From positions 1,363,001 to 1,427,000 of the forward strand of contig NC_014315.1 in assembly GCF_000143085.1 (NCBI RefSeq): a stretch of DNA of 64,000 nucleotides, read 5' to 3'. This stretch comes from Nitrosococcus watsonii C-113. GTDB taxonomy: Bacteria > Pseudomonadota > Gammaproteobacteria > Nitrosococcales > Nitrosococcaceae. A program made the position numbers and the translations under genes. Below, piece by piece: positions 17,019 through 27,321 of the stretch. The notes below the pieces were generated by a model, which was not told the DNA's origin, did no database searches, and saw only the letters and a list, made by a program, of their open reading frames with translations. Positions within the stretch are counted from its first letter, which is position 1, and every line of letters begins with the position of its first letter.

Positions 17019-19034
17019 ATGGATTTTTTTCAAGCGCAAAATGATGCCCGTCGGAATACAAATCGCTTTGTCCTGCTCTTTATCGTTGCGGTTATTGTAT
17101 TGGTTCTGTTGACCAATTTGCTTGTGATGGCATTTATGGGGGCATTTTCCGCCTATTTTGGTAATGATCTGGTGACTGGCCGTTATGTTGATAGCATGCT
17201 AGTAAGCAACGGCAATTCCGTGGATATCCTTTCATGGGCTTTTTGGGAAGCCATGCTGCGCGCATTCGATTGGCAAATGTTTTTTGGCATTGGTTTTATA
17301 GTCACGGCTATTGTGGCTGTGGCGAGTTTTTATAAGATGATGGTGCTTTCCTCTGGCGGCAAAGTGGTTGCGGAAATGTTAGGCGGACGTTTGCTTCGCC
17401 CCAATACCGAGCTACCGTCATCGGAGCATAAAGTACTTAATATCGTTGAGGAAATGGCAATCGCCTCGGGTACACCCGTGCCCCTTGTGTATGTTCTACC
17501 AGAAGCGGGGATTAATGCTTTTGCTGCTGGTTTTACGCCAGGTGATGCAGTGATTGGGATAACCGAAGGCAGCATACGGCATTTAAACCGCGATCAGTTA
17601 CAGGGGGTAATAGCCCATGAATTTAGTCATATTCTTAACGGCGATATACGCCTCAATATTCGATTGATGGGTTTGCTCCATGGCATATTAATCATTAGTA
17701 TCATCGGTTCTTATTTATTACGTTGCAGAAGTTTCTCTCGGGGGAGGCGGAGCGATAACACAGTGGCCACCGTTTTTTTGGGACTTGGGTTGGTGGCGAT
17801 TGGTTCCGTTGGATCTTTTTTTGGCAGCCTTATTAAAGCCTCGGTAAGCCGTCAAAGGGAATACCTTGCGGATGCTTCCGCCGTGCAATTTACCCGTAAT
17901 CCGGATGGTATAGCCGATGCTTTAAAAAAAATTGGAGGTTTTGCCGAAGGTTCAATGTTAGAAAGCCCTTCGGCAGCGGAGGTAAGTCATGCCTTTTTTG
18001 CTAATGGCATTCGTTCAATGCTAGCTTCCTTTTTGGCAACCCATCCTCCTTTAGACGATCGGATTCGCCGCATTCAGCCCCACTGGAATGGGAAATTCTT
18101 GGAAGCTGGTCGTCAAGCCGATGAAAGGATGTCCGCGGAAACCCTAGAACCCATAGCAAATCGAAGTTTTCCTTTTCAGGGTGCGGTTTCTCCAGTAGTG
18201 GCAGATATTGCTTTTGCCATGAATCACGTTGGCCGTCCCCAGCAGCAACATTTGGAGTATGCTCGTAGCCTTATCGAACAAATCCCCGATACGCTTATTG
18301 AAGCAGTGCGGGAACCTTATGGCGCTAGAGCTTTAATTCATGCCTTAGTAATAAATAAGGATTCCGAAGTTCGTAAATCGCAGCTAGAGCATTTAAAAAA
18401 GCAAGGAGATCAAGGCGTTTATGAGTTAACGGCTCGATTGTTAGCCCCCGTTGATGCTTTGGGGAATCAATTTCGTTTACCCTTGATAGAACTCAGCGTT
18501 GCCTCAATGCGCCAGCTGTCGCTATCACAATATCAATTATTTAAGAAAAACCTTTCTGTATTGATTGAGGCAGATAATAAAATTAGTGTTTTTCAGTGGG
18601 CTTTACAAAAAATTGTCTTCCATAATTTAGATTCTGTGTTTAACAAACATCCAGCATTTTCCACTATTGGGAAATACTCCGATCTATCTCAATTAGAAAA
18701 TGAAATTGGGATTTTATTGTCTTTATTGGTTCATGCCGAGCATGATAATTACAAAGATGCGGAAAAGGCTTTTAGGGCAGGGAAAAAGAAATTGGCAAAT
18801 ATTCATATAAACTTATTACAAAGTTCAGTTATTAATTTAAATGAACTTGATACCGCCATTGATCGCTTGGCCTTGCTAAAGCCATTGCTGAAACCCCGTG
18901 TTTTGAAAGCATGTGTTGCTTCTATTACGGTAAACAACCATGTTTCTGTTATAGAGGCTGAATTGTTACGCGCCTTCTCCGCAGCAATAGATTGCCCCAT
19001 GCCGTTGTTACTCAATACTCTAAATAAGAGATAA
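17019..19034 (+). CDS. M48 family membrane metalloprotease (HtpX-like) with long C-terminal extension
   Basis: 671-residue zinc protease. Two N-terminal membrane helices (about 15-40 and 85-110) precede the zinc site HEFSH at residues 200-204; the third ligand lies in the REYLADASA motif. Two further hydrophobic helices flank the active site, as in HtpX. HtpX itself is about 290 residues; here roughly 300 extra helical residues follow (about 360-671) with no recognised domain. It is co-transcribed with lemA. The likely role is cleavage of membrane or periplasm-facing substrates. Confidence 0.88.
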   Translation: MDFFQAQNDARRNTNRFVLLFIVAVIVLVLLTNLLVMAFMGAFSAYFGNDLVTGRYVDSMLVSNGNSVDILSWAFWEAMLRAFDWQMFFGIGFIVTAIVAVASFYKMMVLSSGGKVVAEMLGGRLLRPNTELPSSEHKVLNIVEEMAIASGTPVPLVYVLPEAGINAFAAGFTPGDAVIGITEGSIRHLNRDQLQGVIAHEFSHILNGDIRLNIRLMGLLHGILIISIIGSYLLRCRSFSRGRRSDNTVATVFLGLGLVAIGSVGSFFGSLIKASVSRQREYLADASAVQFTRNPDGIADALKKIGGFAEGSMLESPSAAEVSHAFFANGIRSMLASFLATHPPLDDRIRRIQPHWNGKFLEAGRQADERMSAETLEPIANRSFPFQGAVSPVVADIAFAMNHVGRPQQQHLEYARSLIEQIPDTLIEAVREPYGARALIHALVINKDSEVRKSQLEHLKKQGDQGVYELTARLLAPVDALGNQFRLPLIELSVASMRQLSLSQYQLFKKNLSVLIEADNKISVFQWALQKIVFHNLDSVFNKHPAFSTIGKYSDLSQLENEIGILLSLLVHAEHDNYKDAEKAFRAGKKKLANIHINLLQSSVINLNELDTAIDRLALLKPLLKPRVLKACVASITVNNHVSVIEAELLRAFSAAIDCPMPLLLNTLNKR

Positions 19035-19278
19035 AGCTGACTAGGTATATTGTTACCGCATTCGCTTTTAACGCTGATACGTATCAAGTGATGTTCTTGG
19101 TGGTATTTTGGACATCCCAGTCTCGCACATTGCCGGGAGCCTTGGTAAGTACTTTAAGGCATCGCGGCAATAGCCTGTCCCAAGAAAGGCAAAGCCATTA
19201 GGAGAGAGGTGATGAGATCGCTTGTCTATATGGTTTATATTTTTGATTTTTTTTATGCTTCACCCACTTTTCCTTTTC

Positions 19279-19800
19279 TTATGCCTGCATCGTTTGAAAT
19301 GCTTCTTGATATTGTTTAAAGTCCTGTTCAGAGAAACAGACAAAGTAAATTTGCTTAATTGTGGTATCTTGGCCAAGAAATGTCTTCACTTCCTGAAGGG
19401 CGATCCGACAAGCCTGCTTAAGGGGAAAACCATAAGCGCCTGTGCTAATAGAAGGAAAGGCGAGGGTTGAAATCCCTTTTGCTAGCGCAATCGCTAGGCT
19501 ATTTCGGTAACATTGAGCTAGAAGTTGATCCTCGTTCCGCTGACCTCCCTTCCAGATAGGGCCGACCGTGTGAATGATGTATCTTGCTGGAAGCTGGTAT
19601 CCCCTGGTGAGTTTAGCTTCTCCCGTCTTGCAGCCGCCCAGGCTCCGGCATTCCTCCTTAAGTTCTGGCCCAGCAGCCCGGTGAATGGCCCCATCCACGC
19701 CTCCTCCCCCTAAAAGAGTTTGATTAGCGGCGTTGATAATGGCATCCACCTCCATTTTCGTAATGCCCCCTTGCATGATCGTGATACGTGGATCGTTCAT
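19279..19800 (-). CDS. macrodomain ADP-ribose hydrolase
   Basis: 173-residue stand-alone macrodomain of the YmdB/MacroD type. The ADP-ribose pocket motifs VDAIINAANQTLLGGGGVDG, IIHTVGPIW and FPSISTGAYGFP are intact. The family removes acetyl or ADP-ribose from O-acetyl-ADP-ribose or mono-ADP-ribosylated targets. RBS AGGAGA precedes the ATG. No ADP-ribosyltransferase is adjacent. Confidence 0.93.
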   Translation of the reverse strand: MNDPRITIMQGGITKMEVDAIINAANQTLLGGGGVDGAIHRAAGPELKEECRSLGGCKTGEAKLTRGYQLPARYIIHTVGPIWKGGQRNEDQLLAQCYRNSLAIALAKGISTLAFPSISTGAYGFPLKQACRIALQEVKTFLGQDTTIKQIYFVCFSEQDFKQYQEAFQTMQA

Positions 19801-20186
19801 TTTAGCTCTCCTTCTGAGTCTAAGTTTTTTGACGCCTTAATTGCTGAGAATAGCGAAGTAGCCGCGAGAGGCAAGCTGATTCACTCTGCCAAGGGGAGCG
19901 GGAATAGGCTAGATTTATGTTGAAAAATGAGAATAGAGATTGGACGGCTTCACTCAATGTGGCACGATTGCAACGCTGGCAAGGCCGAGCGACAATAGAA
20001 TGGAGGACACCCGCCAATGTTTCGCTGCTAGGCTGGGGAATATAATTTGCAGACTGGGGAAACTTTTGGCGCAGACGGCAAGGAAAGCAGGCCTAGCGAG
20101 GGGGCTTTTCTAGATCTTAAAGGATATGGGTCAATAGATCTTGGAAAAATCAAGCTCTTAAATATATATGTTAAAGAAGGTAATTA
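19801..20186. other. intergenic region
   Basis: 386 bases between the divergent macrodomain and unknown membrane-protein genes. Both promoters should lie here. Short open frames show no similarity or RBS, and I see no RNA gene. Confidence 0.4.
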
Positions 20187-20711
20187 ATGGACAGAAAGAA
20201 AAAGCGTATCAGCAGTGCCGACCTCGGCAAGATAATGAGGATGTGGCTGCTAATTATCCCGATAATAGTCGCTATTATTGGTTCGGCAACGTTTACCAGT
20301 ATGTGGTTAGCCTCGCGGTCGGACTCCTCGACTACGATATATGGCCAAATTACTGATATAGATAATGAGCTACTTAACGATATTGGAAGAGATTTTCGTA
20401 GCACTTATCTCCAATTTCTTAAAGCTAAAATAAATCCAGGTTCCGATTCGGAAAGGGTGGAGCAACTGGATGAAAGACTGACTGAACTGATGTTTCAAGA
20501 GAGGAAAATTATCCAGAAATATGACCCTTTCTATACTTCCGATCGGCCTTCGACTATGGAAATTCTTTTTGAGATAATAGCGGAAGTTCCCTATCCTATT
20601 GTTTTTACTATTGCTATAGTGGTAGGTATATTTTTATTTGTAATTACCAGGTATCTTGCGCTTTTTATCATAATGAGGCGATACTCGCCTAGTTACGTTA
20701 AGGAAGTATAA
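20187..20711 (+). CDS. unknown two-helix membrane protein
   Basis: 174 residues. After a basic N-terminus (MDRKKKR) come a membrane helix (about 20-42), a soluble mostly helical segment with acidic character (about 50-125), and a second membrane helix (about 130-155) with a short basic tail. The start follows AAGAAGG at six bases. No family recognised. It stands alone, 59 bases before the RND adaptor gene in the same direction, so a link to the pump is possible but unsupported. Confidence 0.65.
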   Translation: MDRKKKRISSADLGKIMRMWLLIIPIIVAIIGSATFTSMWLASRSDSSTTIYGQITDIDNELLNDIGRDFRSTYLQFLKAKINPGSDSERVEQLDERLTELMFQERKIIQKYDPFYTSDRPSTMEILFEIIAEVPYPIVFTIAIVVGIFLFVITRYLALFIIMRRYSPSYVKEV

Positions 20712-20770
20712 GGAGGATGCCTTGAGAAAAAGCGCTAGCGGCTAGCTAGCTAATATAGAAAAAGACCCTA

Positions 20771-21994
20771 ATGATTAAATCTTTTTCCTGTGTTGGGGTC
20801 GCTGCCGCCCTTCTTCTTGGTTTAAATGGTTGCAATGATCCCAATCCCCAACTTTCGGAACCGCCGCCACCAGAAGTCACGGTTGCCCATCCCATTCAAC
20901 GGGAGATCGTTGAATGGGATCATTATACAGGGCGTACCGAAGCGGCAAAGACCGTAGAAATCCGCGCTCGGGTCAGTGGTTATCTTGATAAGATTGCTTT
21001 TGAGCCAGGCAAGATTGTTGAGAAAGGGGATTTGCTATTCGTCATTGATCAACGTCCTTACCAGGCAGTGCTGGCCCAGGCCCGGGCAGGCTTGAAGCGG
21101 GCCCAGGCCCAGCTTACTTTGGCGGTAACGGAACTTGAGCGCGCCGAACAGTTGGTGGGGAGAAAACTGATTGCCCGTGAGGAATACGACCAACGACTTG
21201 CCGAGCGACAGGTTGCCCAGGCAGAGGTTATGGAAATGCAGGCTGCCGTTGAATCCGCTCGCCTTGATCTTAACTTTACCGAGATCAGAGCACCCATAGG
21301 AGGGCGTATTAGCCGGCAGCTAGTGGATGGGGGCAACTTGATTATTGGGGGAGGCGAGGGTAATGCTACTTTACTTGCCATCTTGGTTTCCATCGATCCC
21401 ATTTATGTTTATATCGATGCTGATGAGCGGGCGGTGCTTAAATATAGGCGCTTGCACCAAGAAGGCAGCCGGGTGAGCGCACGCTATGCGCGGATTCCAG
21501 CTCAAATGGGCCTTGCCACGGACAAGGATTTTCCTTTTCATGGGATTATCGATTATGTGGCGCCCCGGGCGAACCCTTCTACCGGCACTGTACGGGCCCG
21601 GATTGTCATCCCTAATCCGGATGATCAATTAAGTGGCGGTTTTTTCGCTCGGGTGCGAATACCTGGGAGTGGCCGCTATCGGGCCACGTTGATTACAGAT
21701 CGGGCGGTTAGCCAGGATCAGGGGCAAAAATTCGTTTATGTGGTGAATGATGAGAATAAGGTTGCCTACCGCCGGGTTGAGCTAGGTCCTATCGTAGGCG
21801 GTTTGCGCATCGTCCGTGCTGGTCTGGAGCCGGAGGAGAGGATCATTATCAAGGGTGTCCAACGGGCCCGGGAAGGTATCGAAGTTATCCCTCAGCTGGC
21901 GCCCATGATAGCCCCCTCGGAGGCATCTACCCAAACCGGCGCTAAGCCAGTTATTTTTGAGACTGGCCAAGAATCTTCTCCCGGCCAAGGTTAA
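20771..21994 (+). CDS. RND efflux periplasmic adaptor (MexA/AcrA-like lipoprotein)
   Basis: 407-residue membrane fusion protein. The signal peptide ends in lipobox LNGC (Cys21), so it is a lipoprotein. The lipoyl/barrel-sandwich half-motifs (VEIRARVSGYLDKI; LNFTEIRAPIGGRIS) flank an alpha-hairpin (about 95-165), followed by a beta-barrel and membrane-proximal domain (FVYVVNDENKVAYRRVELG). It belongs to the HAE1-type tripartite pumps. The RND gene starts ten bases after its stop. Confidence 0.92.
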   Translation: MIKSFSCVGVAAALLLGLNGCNDPNPQLSEPPPPEVTVAHPIQREIVEWDHYTGRTEAAKTVEIRARVSGYLDKIAFEPGKIVEKGDLLFVIDQRPYQAVLAQARAGLKRAQAQLTLAVTELERAEQLVGRKLIAREEYDQRLAERQVAQAEVMEMQAAVESARLDLNFTEIRAPIGGRISRQLVDGGNLIIGGGEGNATLLAILVSIDPIYVYIDADERAVLKYRRLHQEGSRVSARYARIPAQMGLATDKDFPFHGIIDYVAPRANPSTGTVRARIVIPNPDDQLSGGFFARVRIPGSGRYRATLITDRAVSQDQGQKFVYVVNDENKVAYRRVELGPIVGGLRIVRAGLEPEERIIIKGVQRAREGIEVIPQLAPMIAPSEASTQTGAKPVIFETGQESSPGQG

Positions 21995-22004
21995 GGGTAC
22001 ACCC

Positions 22005-25000
22005 ATGAATTTTGCTCGTTTTTTCACGGATCACCCTGTATTCGCATCGGTGCTGTCAATTCTGATTATTATTATTGGCGGTCTTGCTATCCTGGCTCTT
22101 CCCATTGAACGTCATCCCCAGATTGCTCCGCCGACAGTCGTCGTAAGCACCACTTATCCTGGCGCCAGTGGGGAGACGGTGGCTAAAACCGTTGCCACTC
22201 CCCTTGAGCAGGAGATCAACGGCGTTGAGGATATGCTGTATATGTCCTCTCAGGCAACCAACGATGGGGCGCTTCGGCTCACCATTACCTTTAAATTGGG
22301 CACCGATCTGGATAAGGCCCAAGTGCTGGTGCAAAACCGGGTGGCGTTAGCAGAGCCTCGGCTGCCGGAAGAGGTCCGCCGGATGGGGATCTCAGTACGT
22401 AAGAGTTCCCCCGATTTGAGTTTGGTCGTCAACATTATTTCACCGGATCAACGCTATGATCAAATTTACCTCAGTAATTATGCCCTCATCCATGTTCGCG
22501 AGGCCCTGGCGCGGTTACCTGGGGTAGGAGATATCGCCCTGTTTGGAGGTCGTGATTATAGTATGCGTGTCTGGCTCGATCCGGAAAGTCTTGCTTCCCG
22601 CGAGTTGACGGCGATGGATGTAGTGCGCGCCATTCGGGAACAGAATGTGCAGGTTGCTGCGGGTACTTTAGGTGAGCCTCCCATTCCTGGTAGTACTGAT
22701 CTGCAACTAACCGTTAATACCATGGGGCGGCTTACCGAGGCCAAGCAGTTTGGCGAGATCATTGTTAAAACCGGCACTGAGGGGCAAGTGACGTATGTTC
22801 GTGATATCGCGCGTATTGAACTAGGCGCCGCAGACTATACCTCTAATCTTTATCTTGGCAGCCAGCCTACCGTTGGAATCATTATTTTTCAGCGGCCCGG
22901 CAGCAATGCCCTAGAGACCAAGCAGGCGGTGATGGAAACCATGGAACGGTTAGCCAAGGATTTCCCTCCTGGAATCGCCTACCGTGTGGTCTATGACACC
23001 ACTACTTTCATTGAGGAATCAGTGAAATCGGTGGTCAAAGTGTTGTTTGAAGCGGTGCTCATTGTGCTGGTGGTGGTGCTGGTGTTTCTGCAAAATTGGC
23101 GTGCGACCTTAATTCCCATGCTGGCGGTCCCCGTCTCTCTGATTGGCACCTTTGCGGTATTGGCGGCCCTGGGGTTCTCCCTTAATACCCTGACGCTAGC
23201 GGCCATGGTGCTGGCTATCGGTATTGTTGTCGATGATGCCATTGTGGTGGTGGAGAATGTGGAACGTAACCTGGAGGCGGGCCTGCCGCGCCGGGAAGCC
23301 ACGCTTAAGGCCATGGGGGAAGTATCGGGGGCGATCATTGCCATGGCTTTGGTGCTGAGTGCGGTGTTTATTCCCACGGCCTTTATATCGGGAATTACCG
23401 GTCAATTTTATCAGCAGTTTGCACTGACCATTGCCGCCGCTACTATTATTTCGGCGCTTAATTCTCTGACTTTGAGCCCAGCCCTAAGCGCTATTTTTTT
23501 GAAATCCCCGGATGAAAAGAAGGATATCTTGCAGCGTTGGCTCGATCGTCTTTTTGGCTGGTTTTTTAAGGGATTTAATGGGACTTTTAGTTGGTTTCGG
23601 ACCCAATATACGCTACTTATCCGCCGTTTCGTGTGGATGAGTGTGTTGATGTTAGGAATCTATGGTGGATTGCTAGGGCTCACCTATCTGGGATTTACGC
23701 AAGTGCCGACCGGTTTTATTCCCCAGGAGGATCAGGGCTATTTGATTGTCTTCGCCCAACTTCCGGATGCGGCTTCCCTGGAACGTACCGACGCGGTGCT
23801 TCGGCGGGCCAATGAAATTATTCTCGATACGCAGGGTATATTGAGTACCAATGCGGTAGCGGGGTGGTCAGTGATCATGCGCGGGAATCAGCCTAATGTG
23901 GGCACTATTTTCGTCATTCTAGATCCTTTCTCGGAGCGCACAGAGGAAAACTTGGGCGCTAACGCTATTGCCGAAACGCTCCAGCAGCGGCTCGGCGGAA
24001 TCCAGGAAGCCTTTATCGGGGTCTTTCCTCCTCCCTCGGTGCGGGGTATCGGCAACCTCGGCGGATTTAAGATGGAGATCCAGGATCAAGGAGGACGTGG
24101 GTTGCATGCTCTGCAAGATGCGGTGGAACAGATGATTATCACTGGCAACCAAACCCCTGAGTTGAGCGGACTATTTACCACCTTCCGGGCCAATGTTCCC
24201 CAGATTTATTTGGATATTGACCGTATCCAAGCGCGTTCTATGGGGGTGCCCCTTGATAATGTTTTCAATACCCTGCAAGTTTATCTGGGCTCGCTCTACA
24301 TTAATGATTTTAATCTTTTTGGCCGTACTTTTCGGGTTATCGCTCAAGCGGATGGAGCTTTTCGCGACCAGCCTGAAGATATCTATTTGCTGAAAACCCG
24401 TAACGTGAGTGGTGAGATGGTGCCCCTTGGTGCCTTAGTGGATATACAAGAAACCACGGGTCCCGATAAAGTTAATCGTTACAATTTATTTCCTGCCGCG
24501 GAGGTAAATGGCGATGCGATGCCTGGAATTAGTTCAGGACAAGCTATTGCTTTAATGGAAGCCATTGCCGAGCGTGAACTGCCCCGGGGATTTGGCTTTG
24601 AATGGACGGAGCTGACTTATCAGCAAATCCTGGCGGGCAATACCGCCGTTTATATCTTTCCGCTCTGCGTATTATTTGTCTTTCTCGTGCTTGCTGCTCA
24701 ATATGAAAGCTGGTCGTTGCCGCTAGCGGTTATTCTGATTGTGCCCATGTGTTTACTGTCTGCCATTATAGGTGTCTGGCTTATGGGTATGGATAATAAT
24801 ATTTTTACCCAAATTGGTTTTATCGTGCTTATCGGGCTGGCGAGTAAAAATGCGATTCTAATTGTTGAATTTGCCAAGCAATTACAGGATAAACAGGCTT
24901 TGAGTCGGTATGAGGCCGCGATAGAGTCCTCCAGACTGCGTTTGCGTCCCATTCTCATGACCTCTTTTGCTTTTGTCTTTGGGGTACTGCCCCTTGTGAT

Positions 25001-25223
25001 TGCCGAAGGGGCAGGGGCGGAAAGCCGGGAACTCCTTGGGGTGGCCGTTTTAAGTGGTATGCTTGGGGTCACTTTTTTTGGCCTTGTGTTCACACCCATT
25101 TTTTATGTCGTGGTTCGTAAATTTGTAGAGCAGCGCCAAATGAGAGCTGAAGCGCCTGAGGCAACTCATAAAGAAAAAGAAGGGAATGGAGATAGCGAGG
25201 AGGCGGTGGCTCCTAATAATTAA
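22005..25223 (+). CDS. HAE1-type RND efflux permease
   Basis: 1072-residue RND pump of the MexF/AcrB group. It has 12 membrane helices in the usual 1+5+1+5 pattern with two large periplasmic loops. The proton-relay aspartate pair is in GIVVDDAIVVVENVERN. ATG 22005 is chosen because AAGGG lies seven bases upstream and the protein then starts MNFARFFTDHPVFASV, the standard family N-terminus; an earlier in-frame start at 21957 lies inside the adaptor gene. No outer-membrane channel gene follows, so a TolC-like protein from elsewhere is needed. Substrate unknown. Confidence 0.93.
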   Translation: MNFARFFTDHPVFASVLSILIIIIGGLAILALPIERHPQIAPPTVVVSTTYPGASGETVAKTVATPLEQEINGVEDMLYMSSQATNDGALRLTITFKLGTDLDKAQVLVQNRVALAEPRLPEEVRRMGISVRKSSPDLSLVVNIISPDQRYDQIYLSNYALIHVREALARLPGVGDIALFGGRDYSMRVWLDPESLASRELTAMDVVRAIREQNVQVAAGTLGEPPIPGSTDLQLTVNTMGRLTEAKQFGEIIVKTGTEGQVTYVRDIARIELGAADYTSNLYLGSQPTVGIIIFQRPGSNALETKQAVMETMERLAKDFPPGIAYRVVYDTTTFIEESVKSVVKVLFEAVLIVLVVVLVFLQNWRATLIPMLAVPVSLIGTFAVLAALGFSLNTLTLAAMVLAIGIVVDDAIVVVENVERNLEAGLPRREATLKAMGEVSGAIIAMALVLSAVFIPTAFISGITGQFYQQFALTIAAATIISALNSLTLSPALSAIFLKSPDEKKDILQRWLDRLFGWFFKGFNGTFSWFRTQYTLLIRRFVWMSVLMLGIYGGLLGLTYLGFTQVPTGFIPQEDQGYLIVFAQLPDAASLERTDAVLRRANEIILDTQGILSTNAVAGWSVIMRGNQPNVGTIFVILDPFSERTEENLGANAIAETLQQRLGGIQEAFIGVFPPPSVRGIGNLGGFKMEIQDQGGRGLHALQDAVEQMIITGNQTPELSGLFTTFRANVPQIYLDIDRIQARSMGVPLDNVFNTLQVYLGSLYINDFNLFGRTFRVIAQADGAFRDQPEDIYLLKTRNVSGEMVPLGALVDIQETTGPDKVNRYNLFPAAEVNGDAMPGISSGQAIALMEAIAERELPRGFGFEWTELTYQQILAGNTAVYIFPLCVLFVFLVLAAQYESWSLPLAVILIVPMCLLSAIIGVWLMGMDNNIFTQIGFIVLIGLASKNAILIVEFAKQLQDKQALSRYEAAIESSRLRLRPILMTSFAFVFGVLPLVIAEGAGAESRELLGVAVLSGMLGVTFFGLVFTPIFYVVVRKFVEQRQMRAEAPEATHKEKEGNGDSEEAVAPNN

Positions 25224-25283
25224 GAACGATCAAAGGGATTATTTGTGTTTAAGTCTCCACTGTGTCAGCTAGAATAAATTGTT

Positions 25284-27308
25284 ATGACCTTGACTCTTCC
25301 CCCCGCTATCCGTTTTGGCCGGGAGATCTGTGGCGATCTCGCGCAGGGAGAGCGGCGTGAGTGGTGGCTTACCAATGGGCTTGGCGGTTACGCTGCCGGC
25401 ACGGTGGCGGGAACCCTGACGCGGCGCTACCATGGTTTGTTGATTGCCCCGCTGAAACCGCCTCTGGGCCGTTTTCTAGTATTTGCCAAAGCTGAGGCAA
25501 GTTTACTTTACCAGGACCAGGTAATCCCTCTATTTACCAATCGTTGGGGGAGCGGCGCGGTTGATCCGAGGGGCCATGTCCATTTGGAGTCCTTTGAACT
25601 GCAAGGCCGAATGCCGGTTTGGCGTTTTACGGTAGGTGATTTAGGCGTAGACATGCGCCTCTGGCTGGAACCAGGCGCCCATACCACTTATCTGGCCTAT
25701 CGGTTGGTTAATCCGCCGTCTTCCTCCACCAGTTCCGTTCGGCTTCGCCTCAAGCTGCTGGTGAACGCTCGGGATCATCACGGTACCACCTCGCCTGGGG
25801 TGTTGAGTCCAGTGATTAGAGAGGAGGTAGATCGGCTACGGGTGATTCATCCTCACTGGTTCAGTTTGTATTTTCGTGCCCAAGGCGGTTTCATCACCCG
25901 GGAGCTGTCTTGGATTGAAGATTTTGATCTCCCCTTGGAGCGGGAACGGGGCTTGCCGGATCGTGATCGCCATCTTTGTGTGGGGCGGGCTGAACTGAAT
26001 CTGTTCTGGAAAGGTTGGGTAGGCGTGGTGGCCAGCCTCCAACCAGAGACTTCTTCCCTGGAAGAAGCCATGGAGCGTTTTCAAGCCCATGACCTTAAAG
26101 TGTTAAGCCGGGCCAGTACCAACATTAAGGAAAAGTTTAAAGCGCCTTCCTGGATTCGGCGGTTAGTGTTGGCGGCGGATAGTTTTCTCTTTGCCCGTCC
26201 CCTCCCGGACCATCCAAACGGGGAATCAGTGATTGCCGGTTATCCCTGGTTTGGCGATTGGGGCCGGGATACCATGATCGCCTTGCCGGGACTAACTCTG
26301 GTGACGGGCGGCTTTGAGAGCGCCCGCCGGATTTTAGAGACGTTTGCCGGGTTTATTGACCAGGGTCTACTGCCAAACTGGTTTCCAGGCGAAGGTGAGA
26401 CACCGGAATATAATAGTGCCGATGGTGCGCTTTGGTTTATTGAAGCCTGGCGGGCTTATGTGGCGGCCACGGATGACCGAATGGCGCTCAAGCGCTGGTT
26501 TGGGGTGCTAGAAGCAATTATACGGCAATACCAACAAGGGACTCGGCATGGCATTGGCATGGACCCGGCGGATGGGCTGATTGCTATCAGGGCACCGGGG
26601 TTGCAGCTTACCTGGATGGACGCCAAGGTGGGTGAATGGGTGGTCACGCCGCGCCAGGGCAAGCCGGTGGAAATCAATGCCCTGTGGTTCAATGCTTTGT
26701 GGGCCATGGCTTCCCTGGCGGAAGCGCTGGGTCAGTCCAGTTTGCCCTACCGAGATTTGGCCATGAAAGTTCGACAAGGCTTCCAGCGTTTTATAAAGCC
26801 GGAAGGGGAGGGTTTATGGGATGTTATTGATGGCCCCGAAGGAGCGGATGGGGCCGTCCGGCCTAATCAGATTTTAGCGGTGAGCTTGCCCCATAGCCCT
26901 CTTGACGCCACCGTCCAGGCCGGGATAGTCCGCCAGTGTGGACGGGAGCTGCTATGTTCCTACGGACTGCGTTCCCTCTCGCCCGCCCATCCAGCTTATC
27001 AACCCCACTACCAGGGGGATGTTTGGGCCCGGGATGGGGCCTATCATCAGGGGACGGTGTGGGCCTGGCTGTTGGGTCATTACGCCTTGGCCCATTACCG
27101 AGTCCAGGGGGATGCAGCAGCAGCCCAGAATCTACTAACGCCTATCGGGGATCACCTTCTGGATGTCGGTCTTGGCACGGTGAGTGAAATTTTCGATGGC
27201 GCACCTCCTCATCGGCCTCGGGGAGCCCCTGCCCAAGCCTGGTCGGTAGCCTGTGTACTCCAAACCTGGTGGCAGCTTGAACAGGCTAAAGATAAATCAC
27301 TAACGTAA
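25284..27308 (+). CDS. amylo-alpha-1,6-glucosidase (archaeal-type glycogen debranching enzyme)
   Basis: 674-residue protein with an N-terminal GDE-N beta domain (TNGLGGYAAGTVAGTLTRRY) and a C-terminal (alpha/alpha)6 catalytic domain carrying the signature WFGDWGRDTMIALPGL. Known members hydrolyse alpha-1,6 branches of glycogen (GH133). Cytoplasmic, no signal peptide. It is followed after 13 bases by a GH63-like hydrolase, indicating an alpha-glucan or glucoside catabolic pair. No strong RBS precedes the ATG. Confidence 0.88.
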   Translation: MTLTLPPAIRFGREICGDLAQGERREWWLTNGLGGYAAGTVAGTLTRRYHGLLIAPLKPPLGRFLVFAKAEASLLYQDQVIPLFTNRWGSGAVDPRGHVHLESFELQGRMPVWRFTVGDLGVDMRLWLEPGAHTTYLAYRLVNPPSSSTSSVRLRLKLLVNARDHHGTTSPGVLSPVIREEVDRLRVIHPHWFSLYFRAQGGFITRELSWIEDFDLPLERERGLPDRDRHLCVGRAELNLFWKGWVGVVASLQPETSSLEEAMERFQAHDLKVLSRASTNIKEKFKAPSWIRRLVLAADSFLFARPLPDHPNGESVIAGYPWFGDWGRDTMIALPGLTLVTGGFESARRILETFAGFIDQGLLPNWFPGEGETPEYNSADGALWFIEAWRAYVAATDDRMALKRWFGVLEAIIRQYQQGTRHGIGMDPADGLIAIRAPGLQLTWMDAKVGEWVVTPRQGKPVEINALWFNALWAMASLAEALGQSSLPYRDLAMKVRQGFQRFIKPEGEGLWDVIDGPEGADGAVRPNQILAVSLPHSPLDATVQAGIVRQCGRELLCSYGLRSLSPAHPAYQPHYQGDVWARDGAYHQGTVWAWLLGHYALAHYRVQGDAAAAQNLLTPIGDHLLDVGLGTVSEIFDGAPPHRPRGAPAQAWSVACVLQTWWQLEQAKDKSLT

Positions 27309-27321
27309 TGGGAGCGCCTTC

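Noticed and set aside
19212-19322. 36-codon ORF after AGGAGAGAGG on the plus strand
   Set aside because: Despite a good RBS it runs antisense into the end of the macrodomain gene and has no protein-like conservation signal visible.
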